Counted from the stretch's first letter, positions 46,495 through 57,612 are shown. The stretch is 64,000 nucleotides of DNA from Parastagonospora avenae f. sp. tritici 18332-5 (GCA_022559985.1 JAFJTR010000036.1:214826-278825); one strand, 5' to 3'. Program-made: numbers and translations. Notes: generated from the sequence alone by a model not told the origin.

Positions 46495-47664
46495 TCACTC
46501 GTCATAATTCCTGGCCCAGACATCTCTCCTCAGATCCGTTGTGTCTCTGTTTTGGCGGGAGGTTGACATTGAAGCTTCGTGTTTGACCCGACTCTGCTCA
46601 ACCACTATCTTCAGCGCTGCGCTGTTCGATTTCATTTCTGAGAGCATGGCTAATGTCGCTGCACGCTTGCATGATGCCAGAGACGTCATGTCGATGACGG
46701 TGTGCGAGAGTGGTGGCTGAGCTGGAGTTGGAGGCCTAATAATGAACTTGGGCATGGGTGTGGAAATTGTGACTGGGAGGTCCTCCCGCGCAGATGTCAA
46801 TCCTAGACTTTCGTTGTCGTGAAAATCTTCAGGTATCACCAAAAGGTGTCGAGGCCGAGATGGTATCGGCGGTGCGGGACGTGTTGGTACCATAGGAACC
46901 GTCCTTGCTGGCTGAGCTCTCTCTCTCTGTTCGACCTCTTCTGTTGGCAGCGCATTTACAACTTCCTTCGTCTTCCTCCTCTTCCCCTTCTCTACTGCAC
47001 TCCCTGCCACCAGAGAACCCTTCCTCTCTGGCACCATGTTCAGCGCAATCGTATGTGCCTTCTTATTCGCAATGACACTCGGCCTCTTCGCGATCTCCAT
47101 CCACACATCCAAATCCACCTCTTTCACAACGTCAGTCGTACAGATCATTCGCGCAGGTACGCGTCCACAAGCCAGCCACTCCCCACTCCCCATTCCGTCC
47201 TCTAAGTCAAATACATCCGTGACTTCATCGACGCAGATCCAGTAACTCGGCTCAAACGCTTTTCCACCCGGGCTTTGACCCGATGTGTCCTGCTCAACCC
47301 ATATTGGAACCTTGTCGCCTTCATGCATCACAGTCCAAGCCGGTCGTATCTTACTTGCATCGATCTTAACAACGTCGATCGTCGACGGGTGTTTGCCGGG
47401 ATTTCGGTCCAAGGGAAGGCAAGCCAGTGCCTGTGAGGGGTACGGATGCGTTGACAGAAAAGGGGATGTGTGCGATAGTATGGACTGGGATGATAGATGC
47501 GAGCGGATTTGCGTGCTGGTAATGTCGTTCAATGTAAACGGCCGGGGTGCGAGGATGTCGTGAGTAGATGATGTATTCTTATCGGCGTTATGGGCTATGA
47601 GGATGTAGAAAGCGTCTGGTAAGTTTTTGCAACGTGTAGAGGCAGTGTCTCTGGAGTTACGCAT
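46495..47664 (-). CDS. Hypothetical protein, lineage-specific
   Basis: A single exon encodes 389 aa. The N-terminal 190 residues look like a folded domain (DAFYILIAHNADKN, a segment around DVVKIDASKIRPAW, EPSYWICVDEVTDVFDL, SGEWLACGRVPARMICTTDVV). A basic linker KGKRRKTKEVV could be a nuclear localisation signal. Pro-rich stretches (PTRPAPPIPSRPRH, RPPTPAQPPL) and a helical C-terminus follow. There is no signal peptide or membrane segment. I do not recognise the family; the 'IAHN...DVVKIDASKIRPAW' pattern recalls domains found in many uncharacterised fungal proteins where a toxin-like or NAD-related fold has been suggested, but that is not supported enough to name. Confidence 0.6.
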   Translation of the reverse strand: MRNSRDTASTRCKNLPDAFYILIAHNADKNTSSTHDILAPRPFTLNDITSTQIRSHLSSQSILSHTSPFLSTHPYPSQALACLPLDRNPGKHPSTIDVVKIDASKIRPAWTVMHEGDKVPIWVEQDTSGQSPGGKAFEPSYWICVDEVTDVFDLEDGMGSGEWLACGRVPARMICTTDVVKEVDLDVWMEIAKRPSVIANKKAHTIALNMVPERKGSLVAGSAVEKGKRRKTKEVVNALPTEEVEQRERAQPARTVPMVPTRPAPPIPSRPRHLLVIPEDFHDNESLGLTSAREDLPVTISTPMPKFIIRPPTPAQPPLSHTVIDMTSLASCKRAATLAMLSEMKSNSAALKIVVEQSRVKHEASMSTSRQNRDTTDLRRDVWARNYDE

Positions 47665-47973
47665 GGTTGTGGATGTGTCCAGCTTGGAGGGAGGACTGGC
47701 GTGGATGGTTATACATGAAGTACGAGCTGTAGTTTGTGTTGCGTGCTCATGAGAGTAGTTTGCGCGTGCGGCATAATGGGGCTATGTTTGCTGTGACAAA
47801 ATAGATCGCTTAATCGAAATCTTTGAGGACATGTTATGGTGGTAGTGGGCTTTATTAGCGTACCATGGTTCATTTGTAGAACTTTCGATCAACACCATAG
47901 TCATGCGATATCGACGCATCGGTTGCATTTAATTCTCAGAATCTAGGCACTTTCGTACCTATCATGGTCGACA
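47665..47973. other. Short intergenic region
   Basis: Nothing recognised in these 309 bp; probably the promoter of the gene at 46495 and 3'UTR of the next. Confidence 0.3.
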
Positions 47974-49095
47974 TTATGTATGTGACTCTGCCATCTCTGT
48001 GTCCCCAGCCACCACTGGCCCCCACTCAAGCGCATCCCGCCACTCCCGAGCCCGCTCCCTCTGCACCCTCATATTTTCGTCGACAGGCGACATCTCACGT
48101 ACCCATACCTCGTGCGCACTCCAATCGCCCGCACTTAGCCGCCTCGCAGTCGCAACGCTGCGACCAGCCGGGTACGCATTGAAGCCACCACCATTTCCCA
48201 CCCAAACCTGCAGCAGCCCAGAGCAGAATATCTCCGCAATGGCAGCTTGCGTAGGCCTGAAAATGAGGTAGACGATGAATTGATGCATGCGAAAGTGTTG
48301 CTCGAACTGCTTGGTACGGTGCAGATATGTGCAGATATCTTCTACCAGATTCATGACGTAGTTGGACGATTGATGGGCGCGATGTTGTGCTAGACGGATG
48401 TGTGAGTCTTTCGAGTAGCCACACTCACCTGGTGGGAATTGAAAGGGTTTATCGCGGAATAATTCGGGTGTCTCGTTGAATCGACGCTGCACGCCATCGC
48501 AGAAGCGAAGGAGCGTCTCTACGCGTGTCGCTGATCGGTGTTTGGTTTGGAGATACTTACGATGACCTTGAGCGGATGCTGCTTCGCCTACAAAAGGTGG
48601 TATGACGTTGTCAACGTACCAGGCATGTAGAGAGATTTGTCCCTCTGACAGATAGTCGTTGACTAGTTTGCTGATGATTGTGTATTGCCTTGGTGTCGGT
48701 GCTACGCCATGGTCATCAGCAAGCAAGTGTATGTATATGGAGGGTTGACTGTGCGCGCGCTCTTGGAAATCTTCATACTCCTTTCGGAGCTCAGAGTCTC
48801 TCGAAATGCGCTGTAGTAAGTTTCCATCCACAGCGGCAGCAAATACCAAAGGTGCGGAAGCAAGTATTAGCGCACATTCTCGCATGAGAGTGGTTCGATC
48901 CTTCGCATCCAGGATGGTGCTATTCTCGTACTTCGGAAGCTCTTCATCGAGGACCTCGGAAATGACAGGCTGATAGTGTTGATGCTGCAGAAGATTTGAC
49001 CACCGTATGCGGCGCTCGGTTAGTGTTTCTACATGAGGCAGGACTTCATGGCCCTCTGCCGGATGAGTGTAGGTCCTGTTTCTCGTAGTAACCAT
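47974..49095 (-). CDS. Hypothetical protein
   Basis: The frame from the ATG at 49095 (MVTTRNRTYTHPAEG) to the stop at 47974 gives 373 aa; a longer reading from 49377 adds residues of intergenic character, so the inner ATG was chosen. The protein is largely alpha-helical and mixed in charge (RTTLMRECALILASAPLVFAAAV near residue 70; NYVMNLVEDICTYLHRTKQF; HQFIVYLIFRPTQAAIAEIF). A possible 39-bp intron (GTGAGT...CGTCTAG, about 48388..48430) may remove GECGYSKDSHIRL without changing frame. No family is recognised. Confidence 0.55.
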   Translation of the reverse strand: MVTTRNRTYTHPAEGHEVLPHVETLTERRIRWSNLLQHQHYQPVISEVLDEELPKYENSTILDAKDRTTLMRECALILASAPLVFAAAVDGNLLQRISRDSELRKEYEDFQERAHSQPSIYIHLLADDHGVAPTPRQYTIISKLVNDYLSEGQISLHAWYVDNVIPPFVGEAASAQGHRKYLQTKHRSATRVETLLRFCDGVQRRFNETPELFRDKPFQFPPGECGYSKDSHIRLAQHRAHQSSNYVMNLVEDICTYLHRTKQFEQHFRMHQFIVYLIFRPTQAAIAEIFCSGLLQVWVGNGGGFNAYPAGRSVATARRLSAGDWSAHEVWVREMSPVDENMRVQRERAREWRDALEWGPVVAGDTEMAESHT

Positions 49096-49777
49096 GTTTG
49101 AGATCAAAAGTGTATAGGATGGTGTTAGAGAGATATGAGTATCAAGATGAGGATAGATAGGGATAACGAAGAACAGCCCTTGACATGATATAAAAGGATT
49201 AGTCCACTTCAATACTGAGATTTGGGTGATGCTTCGAATTCCTTGGTCGAGTCTGAAGCGCCGCTTCTTGAGAGTGGGTATTGAAGCAGTCTGCAGTTGT
49301 GTTATTCCGTAAATGACCAGTTGTCGCGTGTATGAAGGCAGATTGTTACAATGCAAGGCATAAATCGATGCCGCCATATTCTGCTCGTGAATGGTCCATT
49401 GTTACACGACAGAGGGAGCTTGTGATTGATCCTTTGGCAGTATAGAACATTGATGAAGTTGATGTAGGATTCGTCTGGTGATATTAACGGACATGTATTG
49501 ATGCGATGGAGAGTGGTGAAGTCGCGTGCGCAAGCTGTGACCCCGCAATGTGGTCCTGTGGCGCATGTGGCTGGTGATGACTCCTAGCGCGTTTTGACTC
49601 ATGCCCCTCCATTCCAAACATTAATTAGAGCCGTCGAAGGTGTTTGAGCTTGAGTATCTATATTCGAATTTCACCAAAGGTAAGCAAAAATTCACTACAA
49701 TTATATGCATGCCATCTGTTTTCCTCAAAATCCAACACATTGTACAGTACTGAAACCTTCACTCACGCCACGCAGAC
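49096..49777. other. Divergent intergenic region
   Basis: Promoter region shared by the hypothetical gene at 47974 (minus) and GLN4 (plus). No gene is seen. Confidence 0.35.
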
Positions 49778-51704
49778 ATGGCCGACGCATCAGCACCCGC
49801 GGAGGAGAAAGGCCCCTCCAAGCGCGCCCTTGAGAAAGAGAGGAAGAAGGCGGAGGCTAAAGCGAAAAAGGCAGCACATGCTTTGCGACCCAAGGAGCAG
49901 GCGAAACCCGTAGCCAACAAAGAGCCCACAAGTATCTTCTCCGAAGGCTGGCTGAAGCGCGTATACGAAGAAAAGCCCGCCACAGAAGTCCGCACTCGAT
50001 TCCCTCCCGAGCCCAACGGTTACCTTCACATCGGACATGCCAAGGCGATAGCAGTCGATTTTGGCTTCGCGAAGCATCACAACGGCGCCTGCAACCTGCG
50101 ATATGACGACACGAACCCCGAGAAGGAGGAGGAGAAGTACTTTACAAGCATATTGGATATCGTCAAGTGGCTTGGCTTTGAACCTGCGAAAGTCACGTAT
50201 AGCAGTGACTGCTTCGACAAGCTGTATGAGCTGGCTGAAGAGCTGATTAACAAAGACGGCGCATATGTGTGTCACTGCTCAAGTATGCAATTCCATGATA
50301 TATGTGGTACACACGTGACTAAAACTTTCGGTAGGAGAAGAAATCAATATGCAGCGCGGAGGACCGGACAACCGAGGCACACGCTATGGTTGCGACCACC
50401 GTTCACGGCCGATTGAAGAGTCAATCGCCGAATTTCGAGCAATGCGCGACGGGAAATACCAAGCTGGAGAGGCGTTCCTACGAATGAAGCAGAAGCTGAC
50501 AGATCCGACCGAGGGCAATCCGCAGATGTGGGATCTGCCCGCCTATCGTATTGTCAAGGAGAATCACCATCACAGGACAGGTGACAAGTGGAGAGTCTAC
50601 CCAACGTACGACTTCACGCACTGCATCGTTGATGCTCTAGAGGGCGTCACGCATTCACTATGTACCGTTGAGTTCCGGCAGTCACGAGTCTCGTATGACT
50701 GGCTGCTTGAGAAACTGGATATGAAGGTCCCCAAGTCAGATGAAAAAGGCCCCATGCAGCGCGAATTTGGTCGTCTGAGTGTCGGCGGAACCATCCTGTC
50801 CAAGCGTCGTATCCTCCAACTCGTAGAAGGCGTGACCGTTGGCGACAAGAAAATTGCGCCCGCAGTACGGGGCTGGGATGACCCGCGCCTCTTCACCATG
50901 GTCGCACTCCGCCGCCGCGGTATACCCGCTAAGGCTATGCTCAACTTCGTAGCAGAGCTGGGTGTTACAGATGCGCTAACCGAAATTGAGCCGCCACGAC
51001 TAGAGTCTTCTATTCGCAAGCATCTCGAGCGTACCGTACCGCGCCAGATGCTGGTCCTCGACCCGATCAAGGTCGTCATTGAAGACTTCTCCGCCGAAGA
51101 CGAACAGGAAATGACCGTGCCCTACGACCCCAAGGGTACCATATCCGGCGAGCGCCAGGTTAAGCTCGGCAGCGCAGTATACATCGATCGCAGCGACTTC
51201 CGCGAAGAAGACGACCCAGACTACTTCCGCCTCGCGCCCAACAAGGCCGTCGGACTCTACAACGTCCCCTTCGCCATCCGCGCAACGTCCTTCTCGAAAG
51301 ACGAAAGCGGCAACGTGACGGAAATCAAAGCCGTCAAAGTCCCCGCCACCGAGAAGCCAAAGGCATACATCCAGTGGGTCGATGTAGCAACCAGCATTCC
51401 CGTAACGGCACGCCTGTACAACTCCCTGTTCAAGACCGAATCACCAAACACACTCGACTGGAAGACCGGCGGCTGGGCAAACGACTTGAACCCCAACTCG
51501 GAGATTATCTATAGCAAAGCCGTGATCGAGCATGGCCTGAGGGATTTAATCAAGCAAAACTCGTTGAACCCGAGTGGATCTTCAGATGCGCTTGTTCGCT
51601 TCCAGGCGCTGCGCACTGCGTATTTCTGCGTAGATATTGAGAGCACGGAGGAAAGCATTGTGTTGAACCAGATCGTGAGTTTGAGGGAGGATAAGGGAAA
51701 ATAG
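49778..51704 (+). CDS. GLN4: Glutaminyl-tRNA synthetase
   Basis: Exons 49778..50282 and 50335..51704 encode 624 aa. A Lys/Ala-rich leader of about 60 residues replaces the longer N-terminal domain of yeast Gln4. The class I signature FPPEPNGYLHIGHAKA has HIGH at residues 84-87, with the KMSKS-equivalent TILSKRR near 323. Other family blocks include RYDDTNPEKEEEKYF, YVCHCS/REEINMQRGGP across the intron, and WRVYPTYDFTHCIVDALEGVTHSLCT. The C-terminal beta-barrels bind the anticodon. The enzyme charges tRNA-Gln in the cytosol. The 52-bp intron (GTATGC...GGTAG) was placed by phase and by continuity of the conserved block. Confidence 0.96.
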
Positions 51705-52365
51705 TGCAGTCTGAGTTGTAGTTGTATTTGAGTATGGTAGAAGAAACGACCAACATTGTCTTTTACGTCCTATTTCAAGAGTGTGTGCTCCAAGTCCATC
51801 CAATGGGTGGCAATCTATCTCTCACGCATCATTATAAAGAAGTAGGTATGAGTCTTGTTTGTAACGCTTGATTTGGGGGCGTAAGCTCAGGGGCAGCTCT
51901 CGCACGTAAGAGATCTAGAGATCAGAGAGTACGTAGTACGTAGTACTCTGTGCGGGAGCTGGCCACCCAGCCTGGCTTTGAACTATGTACGGAAGCAAGA
52001 ATAGTGAAAATGTTGAATGGGCTCCCTGCTAGCTAGCAAATGCTATCAGCACTTACGCGCGAGGCAGAAAGGTTTGCACGGTGTAGACATCGACCGGGGG
52101 GGTTGTGGGTAACTGGTGTTGATTGCTTCTGTTCTCCTAAGGCTGTGCGAAGGAAAGATATTTATCCCTTTGTGCGTACGACGTTACACGAGACTATGTC
52201 ACGTGACTGCTAACTGTGCACCTCAATGCCGCTGTTTGGACAGAAAATGATAAAAGTGGACGACGCTAGTAGTCTAAGTTGGTGTCAACCTAGTGGGATG
52301 GTGGGCGAGGATGAAAAAGCGAGCCATATAGCCTATTGAGCGTACAATAAGGCTGTCGATGATAG
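51705..52365. other. Intergenic region at the island border
   Basis: No gene. A short tandem repeat of GTACGTA (two and a half units) lies near 51929, and CACGTG-containing GTCACGTGAC at 52198..52207. Composition becomes less GC-rich than in the genes to the left. Confidence 0.35.
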
Positions 52366-52463
52366 CTAAGGAGGGATGGACGAGGTGGGCGAGGATGAGC
52401 TCTGCCCTGAGACGCCAGGTTCGTGCAGGACTTGGCATCAACCACGTGAGATAGAACCAATCA
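52366..52463 (+). repeat. 98-bp repeat, left copy of an inverted pair
   Basis: These 98 bp recur in inverted orientation at 63903..64000 with four mismatches. The copy starts CTAAGGAG and ends ACCAATCA; sequence diverges beyond that end. It contains the short coding frame MDEVGEDELCPE and a partly paired stem CCA..GTGCA..TGG. Confidence 0.9.
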
Positions 52464-53475
52464 ACTTCGAGTGTATCCTGTGGCAGATCTTTTTGGAGAT
52501 CACATAGAACTTATAAGTTCTGGCACCATCGATGAACTACAGCGAGCCTTTTCGACCGGAGCTCTTCATCCCTTCGCCACGGATACACACGGGTACACAC
52601 TACTCCACGTATGTCACAGATTGATTTGACCACGACTTTAAAGATAGGGCTAATTCGATCTTTAGATGGCTGTCCTGGCTGTCAGACCTGATGTTTACCG
52701 CTTGCTTCATGAAAGTGGCGTGAAGTCCGGCTTTGGAGACAAAATGCACATATTACGGCCTTGCTTTGATAAGATGCCAGACGCGAATGATGCCTCACGT
52801 ACCATCGATACGCTCCGATTACTTCTTCGTGACGTTGATCTACTCAATGTAAGCCTGGATTTTATCCCCGGATTCGGGTATTCCTATCACTATCTAGACG
52901 CTGTAAAGTGGCTCTGGATCAATGCTGCTATTCATTTTCATGGCCCAGAACTTTTCGCTTTTCGCATAAATCTAGCGCAGACGCTCGTCAGCTGCTACAC
53001 CTCAATGGAATATGAGCTGGATGATAGAGTCTCAGATCTATTAGTGGAGCTAATGGATGTTGAGATGATCGAACTCTATAAGGGGGGAGGCTACGCGCTT
53101 CTACCTGCTTTGTTCACTCATAGACACTGTTCTATCGACAGCGAATACGTAGGAAGTACCTTCCTTAAATTACTCGCAAGATTAGGAACGGACGTCGAAA
53201 CTTGCGTTCGAAGGGAGATCGACAATTTACCTCAGGATGTACTCTCATCATCTGGCTATAGTTCCCGCAGCTGGACATTCGAGATATTTGTGGATGACAC
53301 AAATGTCCTCAGATGGAAGTGGGACTATGATACCTCATCCACAGGCGATCTAGTTGTAACCGAATTTTCTGCTCTGGCAGGCGATGGCGATATCACCTAT
53401 TTTCGGTCAGAATGGCCTTCCGACAGCATCTCTAGATATCGCGGTGTGGAAAACGCGCATATGCAGAAGAATTGA
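52376..53475 (+). CDS. Ankyrin-like protein, probably truncated at the 3' end
   Basis: Exons 52376..52418, 52487..52608 and 52666..53475 give 324 aa. Exon 1 lies within the 98-bp repeat. Introns are GT-AG (68 and 57 bp); phases fit exactly. The segment TIDELQRAFSTGALHPFATDTHGYTLLHMAV...YRLLHESG matches an ankyrin repeat (GYTLLHMAV is the core TPLHxAA). Beyond it no further repeat is clear. The TGA at 53473 may be a nonsense change: the same frame continues with RIELRLYWVRL, and coding-like text (ALVQERQRRLIRGEVPLHV; then, after a frame change, AQFERRVAAKIRKDRSRTGQ and PGTW) extends to 53789, which resembles the usual tail of such fungal ankyrin proteins. Function unknown. Confidence 0.5.
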
Positions 53476-53789
53476 AGGATTGAACTGAGGTTATATTGGG
53501 TGAGGCTACGAGCAGTATATATACATGGGTAGCTGTAAACAGCGCTAGTGCAGGAAAGGCAGCGTCGTCTCATCAGAGGTGAGGTGCCACTGCACGTGAG
53601 GCAGGAGATGCCCTCAACCGTGACACTAGACCTGACCAAGGCTCAAATCTTGGGCTTAATATATACGACTTCAAGACATCCAAACAAATCGCGCAGTTTG
53701 AGCGACGCGTAGCTGCCAAGATTCGCAAAGATCGCTCACGAACGGGCCAGAAACCAGTTCGGAGCAGTATGCCCGGAACTTGGATATAG
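53476..53789 (+). pseudogene. Decayed 3' part of the ankyrin-like gene
   Basis: Readable segments in two frames follow the stop at 53473: RIELRLYWVRLRAVYIHG, then ALVQERQRRLIRGEVPLHVR and DFKTSKQIAQFERRVAAK...MPGTW up to TAG at 53787. Stops and one frame change separate them. The basic, MPGTW-ending tail is like that of many full-length fungal ankyrin proteins. Confidence 0.4.
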
Positions 53790-54452
53790 TAGAATGTATG
53801 TTACTAGCATATCGATCTGTCCTTGTGCAAACAAGAGCCCTCTGCGTGAATTCTTGCTACTGCGATATGAAGAAGTGAGCGCATGCTATAGAACATCAGG
53901 ATTATGTAAAGCGTGACCACTAACGAAGCTCACTATGCAACGTCTGGGTCTAGCAGCTTTATAATGAACCTTCAGTTCACGTTTACAAATTTTCAAGTAA
54001 CACATTTTGTTCTTTAAGTCTATATCTGCTGCAGCATTGCGTACAATTGCTACCCTGCTGAGATGAAAGAGCTCGAATATGATGCGATAGCTTGAAATTC
54101 TATTCATCACAGCTAATAAAGAATCGAGAGGCCATCGGTACATAGATATACTTGGGTGCAGAGACATGTATATAGAGATTAATTGTCGGTATACACAGAT
54201 CCTATCACCTGACGCTGCGCAAGATACCCGCCTCGATCCTACATCGGTCCGACTTGCGCCGAGCTCAGGTATACCTTCGTAGCACCCACGTTTATAGATC
54301 AAGTAATACCAATACCAGTCACCAGAAGAACCTCGTTGTTATTCACCACACGTACGATCGTACAAGGCCTACCAACATTAAGTGTCTTGTGTTGCAATTA
54401 TACTCCATTATAGCGCACAACCCGCAACAATAACGTGGAGATATCGTGCTGC
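53790..54452. other. AT-rich spacer, no gene seen
   Basis: Only short spurious ORFs. Confidence 0.3.
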
Positions 54453-55483
54453 TTACTCCTCTACAAACTCCTGCAACTCCTCTACAAACTCCTGCAACTC
54501 CTCTACAAACTCCTGCAACTCCTCTACTGTTATTTCGTCCAGCGTTTCTCTCCCCACTTCCTCGCCTCTGTCGCGATTCACCTCAACAAGCGGTATCACC
54601 ATCTCTTCGATCATGCGACACACTGCCTTTACCATGTTTACTTCAAGAACACCTTTCCTCCCATCAACAACAAGAACACTTTCCTTTTCCCACGCAGCCC
54701 GACGCCGGCTGACTTCACCCCACTTTGGTTTTTCGTAATCCTTCGCCACAACGAGCTGTAGCGGTCGTAGCATTGGGTTCTTAGCCAAGTCTGGCTCGGC
54801 AGCATACTTGGCCCCGTAACTTATCGCCACCCACCATAGCTCAAGGTACTCGGGAATGTTGAACGGATCGTCGCTTTCCAGGATGAACAACGGATGCGTC
54901 TTTGGCACGTCTACTTGCACAAACTGGCGGGCCGGGTCGCCAGCTTGGTCACCTATGCAATTGATTCGCACCCCCTTGACCTTTCCACTACGCGCACGCG
55001 CAGCTAGAATCCTTTTGGCAAAGGGAGTTTCCGCGCCTATCCCATCGATCATACTCCCCTCCCCGTCGCGAAAATATCCCAAAAAGTCGATCGCATCGCG
55101 GTACGCAGTCGTCTTCCGCGGAGCAGGTTTCCCCGCGCTTGATGGAATCCACGGGAAATGCGGAAGTCGTTTCCTGGTATGTCGAGGAGCTCGTCGAGCA
55201 CGGGCTCGAAGTAGCCACGCACCCCTCTGTTCTTCTTGTTGTCGGCCTATACGAGCCACGGCTTTTTAGCATTCATGGGGAAGTGGATTACAAGAATGTG
55301 TTTTGGCGATGGGTGCGTGGCGAATGATGAGGTGGAAAGATCTTTGAATGCACGGCATAGGAGTTTGTGTGGTCGCCAGTTAACCTGCTGGCACTCGGGA
55401 GAACAGTATGCGGCAGAGCGACAGGTAGTGCATAAGCGGGCTGGGTATATACCGCAGATCGTGCATGGAATTGGCTCTGCCAT
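54453..55483 (-). pseudogene. MYND zinc-finger protein gene with stop and frameshift
   Basis: From ATG 55483 the frame encodes a complete MYND finger (CTICG...CTTCRSAAYCSPECQQVNWRPHKLLC), a protein-protein interaction module, followed by HILVIHFPMNAKKPWLV. TAG at 55247..55249 interrupts; relatives have Trp here, so TGG to TAG is likely. The frame continues with RGYFEPVLDELLDIPGNDF and FHQARGNLLRG, then coding moves to another frame (AYRDAIDFLGYFRDGEG...KVKGVRINCIGD...RQFVQVDVPKTHP) to the stop at 54453. A block usual in the family is missing at this change, so a deletion probably caused it. The C-terminus is extended by three EELQEFV heptads from a 21-bp minisatellite. Fungal proteins of this type are numerous and uncharacterised. 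Confidence 0.7.
54456..54527. repeat. 21-bp minisatellite, 3.4 units
   Basis: CTCCTCTACAAACTCCTGCAA is repeated at 54456, 54477 and 54498 without change, with a partial fourth unit. On the minus strand each unit encodes the heptad EELQEFV in frame with the MYND pseudogene's C-terminus. Confidence 0.95.
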
Positions 55484-55970
55484 AGCTTCACGTCCTAGTT
55501 TTATAAGGAGTGGGAAGTGAAGGTGGTGAAGCATCCATATTGAGGTTCCGAAGAACACTTGCGTGGCTGGGGCCGATCTTACCCCATGTGGACGGCTAGC
55601 CGAGATCCTCAACCATAAATGTGTAATGCTGGCTGGAGCAGCATGACAATATGTACTGGTGAGCTACAATCATCTCTACGTTTCTTCATGATGCCGATCA
55701 GTTGGACTTTCATCTGCTCTCGCCATGCTTCATGGGGCACTTTCAACACAAGCCCGAAGAGCTATTTTCTGTTGTTTAATATTGATGAAGTAAGGCTGCG
55801 AAGACATCAAAACTCCGAGAAACCCTCCTCTACCAAGTCTTCGCAGAAGATCATTGCGACGAATACCAAAATCGGATCATTTCATACCCATTACGCTTAC
55901 TCCCCATTGAACCAAGACGACCTTGGGAAGTCGACCAACATTTTCGCAGCGCCCATGTCTTTCATCCTAT
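55484..55970. other. Spacer, no gene seen
   Basis: No supported gene between the MYND pseudogene start and the 3' end of the caspase-like gene. Confidence 0.3.
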
Positions 55971-57612
55971 TCAATCCGCAAAGATAGCCCTGATTTGCGA
56001 CTGCAATCGCCCATACAACTCTGGTTGATGTTCAGAGTCTTTCTTCAGCTTCATAAACCCTTGCAATAATGCATCGACGGCGGCGACGGAATCAGTCTGC
56101 ACCTCATAAGGTGACTCGAAGCTTGCGGTCGTAGGCGTAATAGTTGTGTCAATGCGCAAGTTCAGAGTTTCTTCTGGACTTGAAGATATGGCATTGAAAG
56201 GGGCAGTCCGCTCCATGTCCCAGATCACTGAAGACTTTGAATATTTCGTCCGAGTAGACTCTCCCGCCTGAGTCTCTAATGAGGACCGCTTTCTTTTCGA
56301 GGATTGCAGAGTTCTAGAGCCGTCCATAGATGCGAACCTATTGGAATAGACAACATGGTTCCGTGCGCGAGTCCAGAGAGCCATGGGATTTGCACTAGGC
56401 TTGCACGTGCCCTTCTCAATATATGCTACATGCCTAGCAGTAAGCGGAGAGTTCCTGTTATACACCAGCGGCTCCATCAATTTCGCAACAGCTTTGCCGT
56501 CCTCATCGCTCAGTGGTTGACTAAAAGTGACGCGAAAGTCAACATAGTCGCAGTTCTCATCTCGGAATTCCGGAGCAGAGCTATGTCTCCTCATACTGGG
56601 GGTGAGGCTTGTTTGTGTTCGTGTACGCTCGATCCAGATATTCTCAGGCATAAATTCCCACCTAGGAAACAGGACAGGTTCCTGTTTATCTGGGAACAAG
56701 CGGTGTTCCTTTATCTTGGAAACAAGACGATCCGTTCTGAAAGGAGATTCTCCACTCAACTCCTTCAGCGCCCAGGTCAGTGCTGACGTGAATGAATTTT
56801 CGCCTGGACCATGCGTGCTTCTGTTGCAGGCGCCAAGATATTCGAATGCCCGGCCAATGGATCGAAGTTTCGTGAGATGTTTCGTATCACAGCAGTCGAA
56901 GATTACGAGTACGTCGCCCTTGACATGGTGCAGAATAGTCTCACTTACTTCCCACATCACAAGCTCATCTCCTGATGGTTCTTGCTTGAATCCCTCCCTT
57001 CTCCTACAAGAGTTTGTCAGTTCATGTATTCCATTGATGCCAAAGCGTTATGCCGGCATGGGGCTAGCGTCACTCTGTATTACGACACGGAGTTGCAACA
57101 CTTACGGATGCAGGTTGAAGCGTCCCGGATTGTCACGCCGCGTGTCATGACTACGACTGGCGTGGCCGGCATAGTATATGATGAGAAGCGCGTGCTCTTT
57201 GCTGTATTCATCGGCAAAGGTGGAAAGATGTTTCAACATCTGCACCTGGGCGTTCTTCCCTCTCTTGATCAATTGTTGCTGAACATCGAAGCCGTAATCC
57301 TTTGCGAAGACCTCTTCAAGGTCTGCAACCTGTAGCGCCAATCAGCCTTGTTTTTGTACATGTCGTCATATTGCAGCTTGCCTCATTCCGCACGTCAAAG
57401 TCGGCAAACCCCTCCTCATTTGAGTCATACGAAAGCAGAAGTACAGATGTGGAGTCGTGGCTGATAGGCTTTCTAGATGATGGCATATGTTTCTGGAAAT
57501 TGACGCGGAAGCTTTCAGGTTCATTCATGTCTGAAGTGGGAGTGATGGGGAGTCTTGCACCGACATGTACAGAACTGTTGTTCATGGCCAGGGCTGTGGC
57601 AGGCAACTCCAT
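55971..57612 (-). CDS. Caspase-like (peptidase C14 family) protein
   Basis: Exons 57382..57612, 57106..57329 and 55971..57003 encode 495 aa. The N-terminal 50 residues are disordered. The caspase-like p20 region begins with VLLLSYDSNEEGFADFDVRNE/VADLEEVFAKDYGFDV, then LLIIYYAGHA with the putative catalytic His at about residue 133, and DVLVIFDCCDTK with the Cys at 189 or 190. The following FEYLGACN...GENSFTSALTWALKEL is typical of fungal caspase-like domains. The C-terminal half is charged and Ser/Thr-rich without known domain. Intron 2 (102 bp) is GT-AG with ACTGAC. Intron 1 (57330..57381) appears to start with GC (GAG/GCAAGC...CTACAG). Relatives occur alone or fused to NLR-type receptors; a role in regulated cell death or proteolysis is inference. 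Confidence 0.75.

Noticed and set aside
51870..51960. tRNA-like D-arm text (GCTCAGGGGCAGC) and a GTACGTA repeat
   Set aside because: No T-arm follows; the repeat is too short to be a telomere or centromere element.
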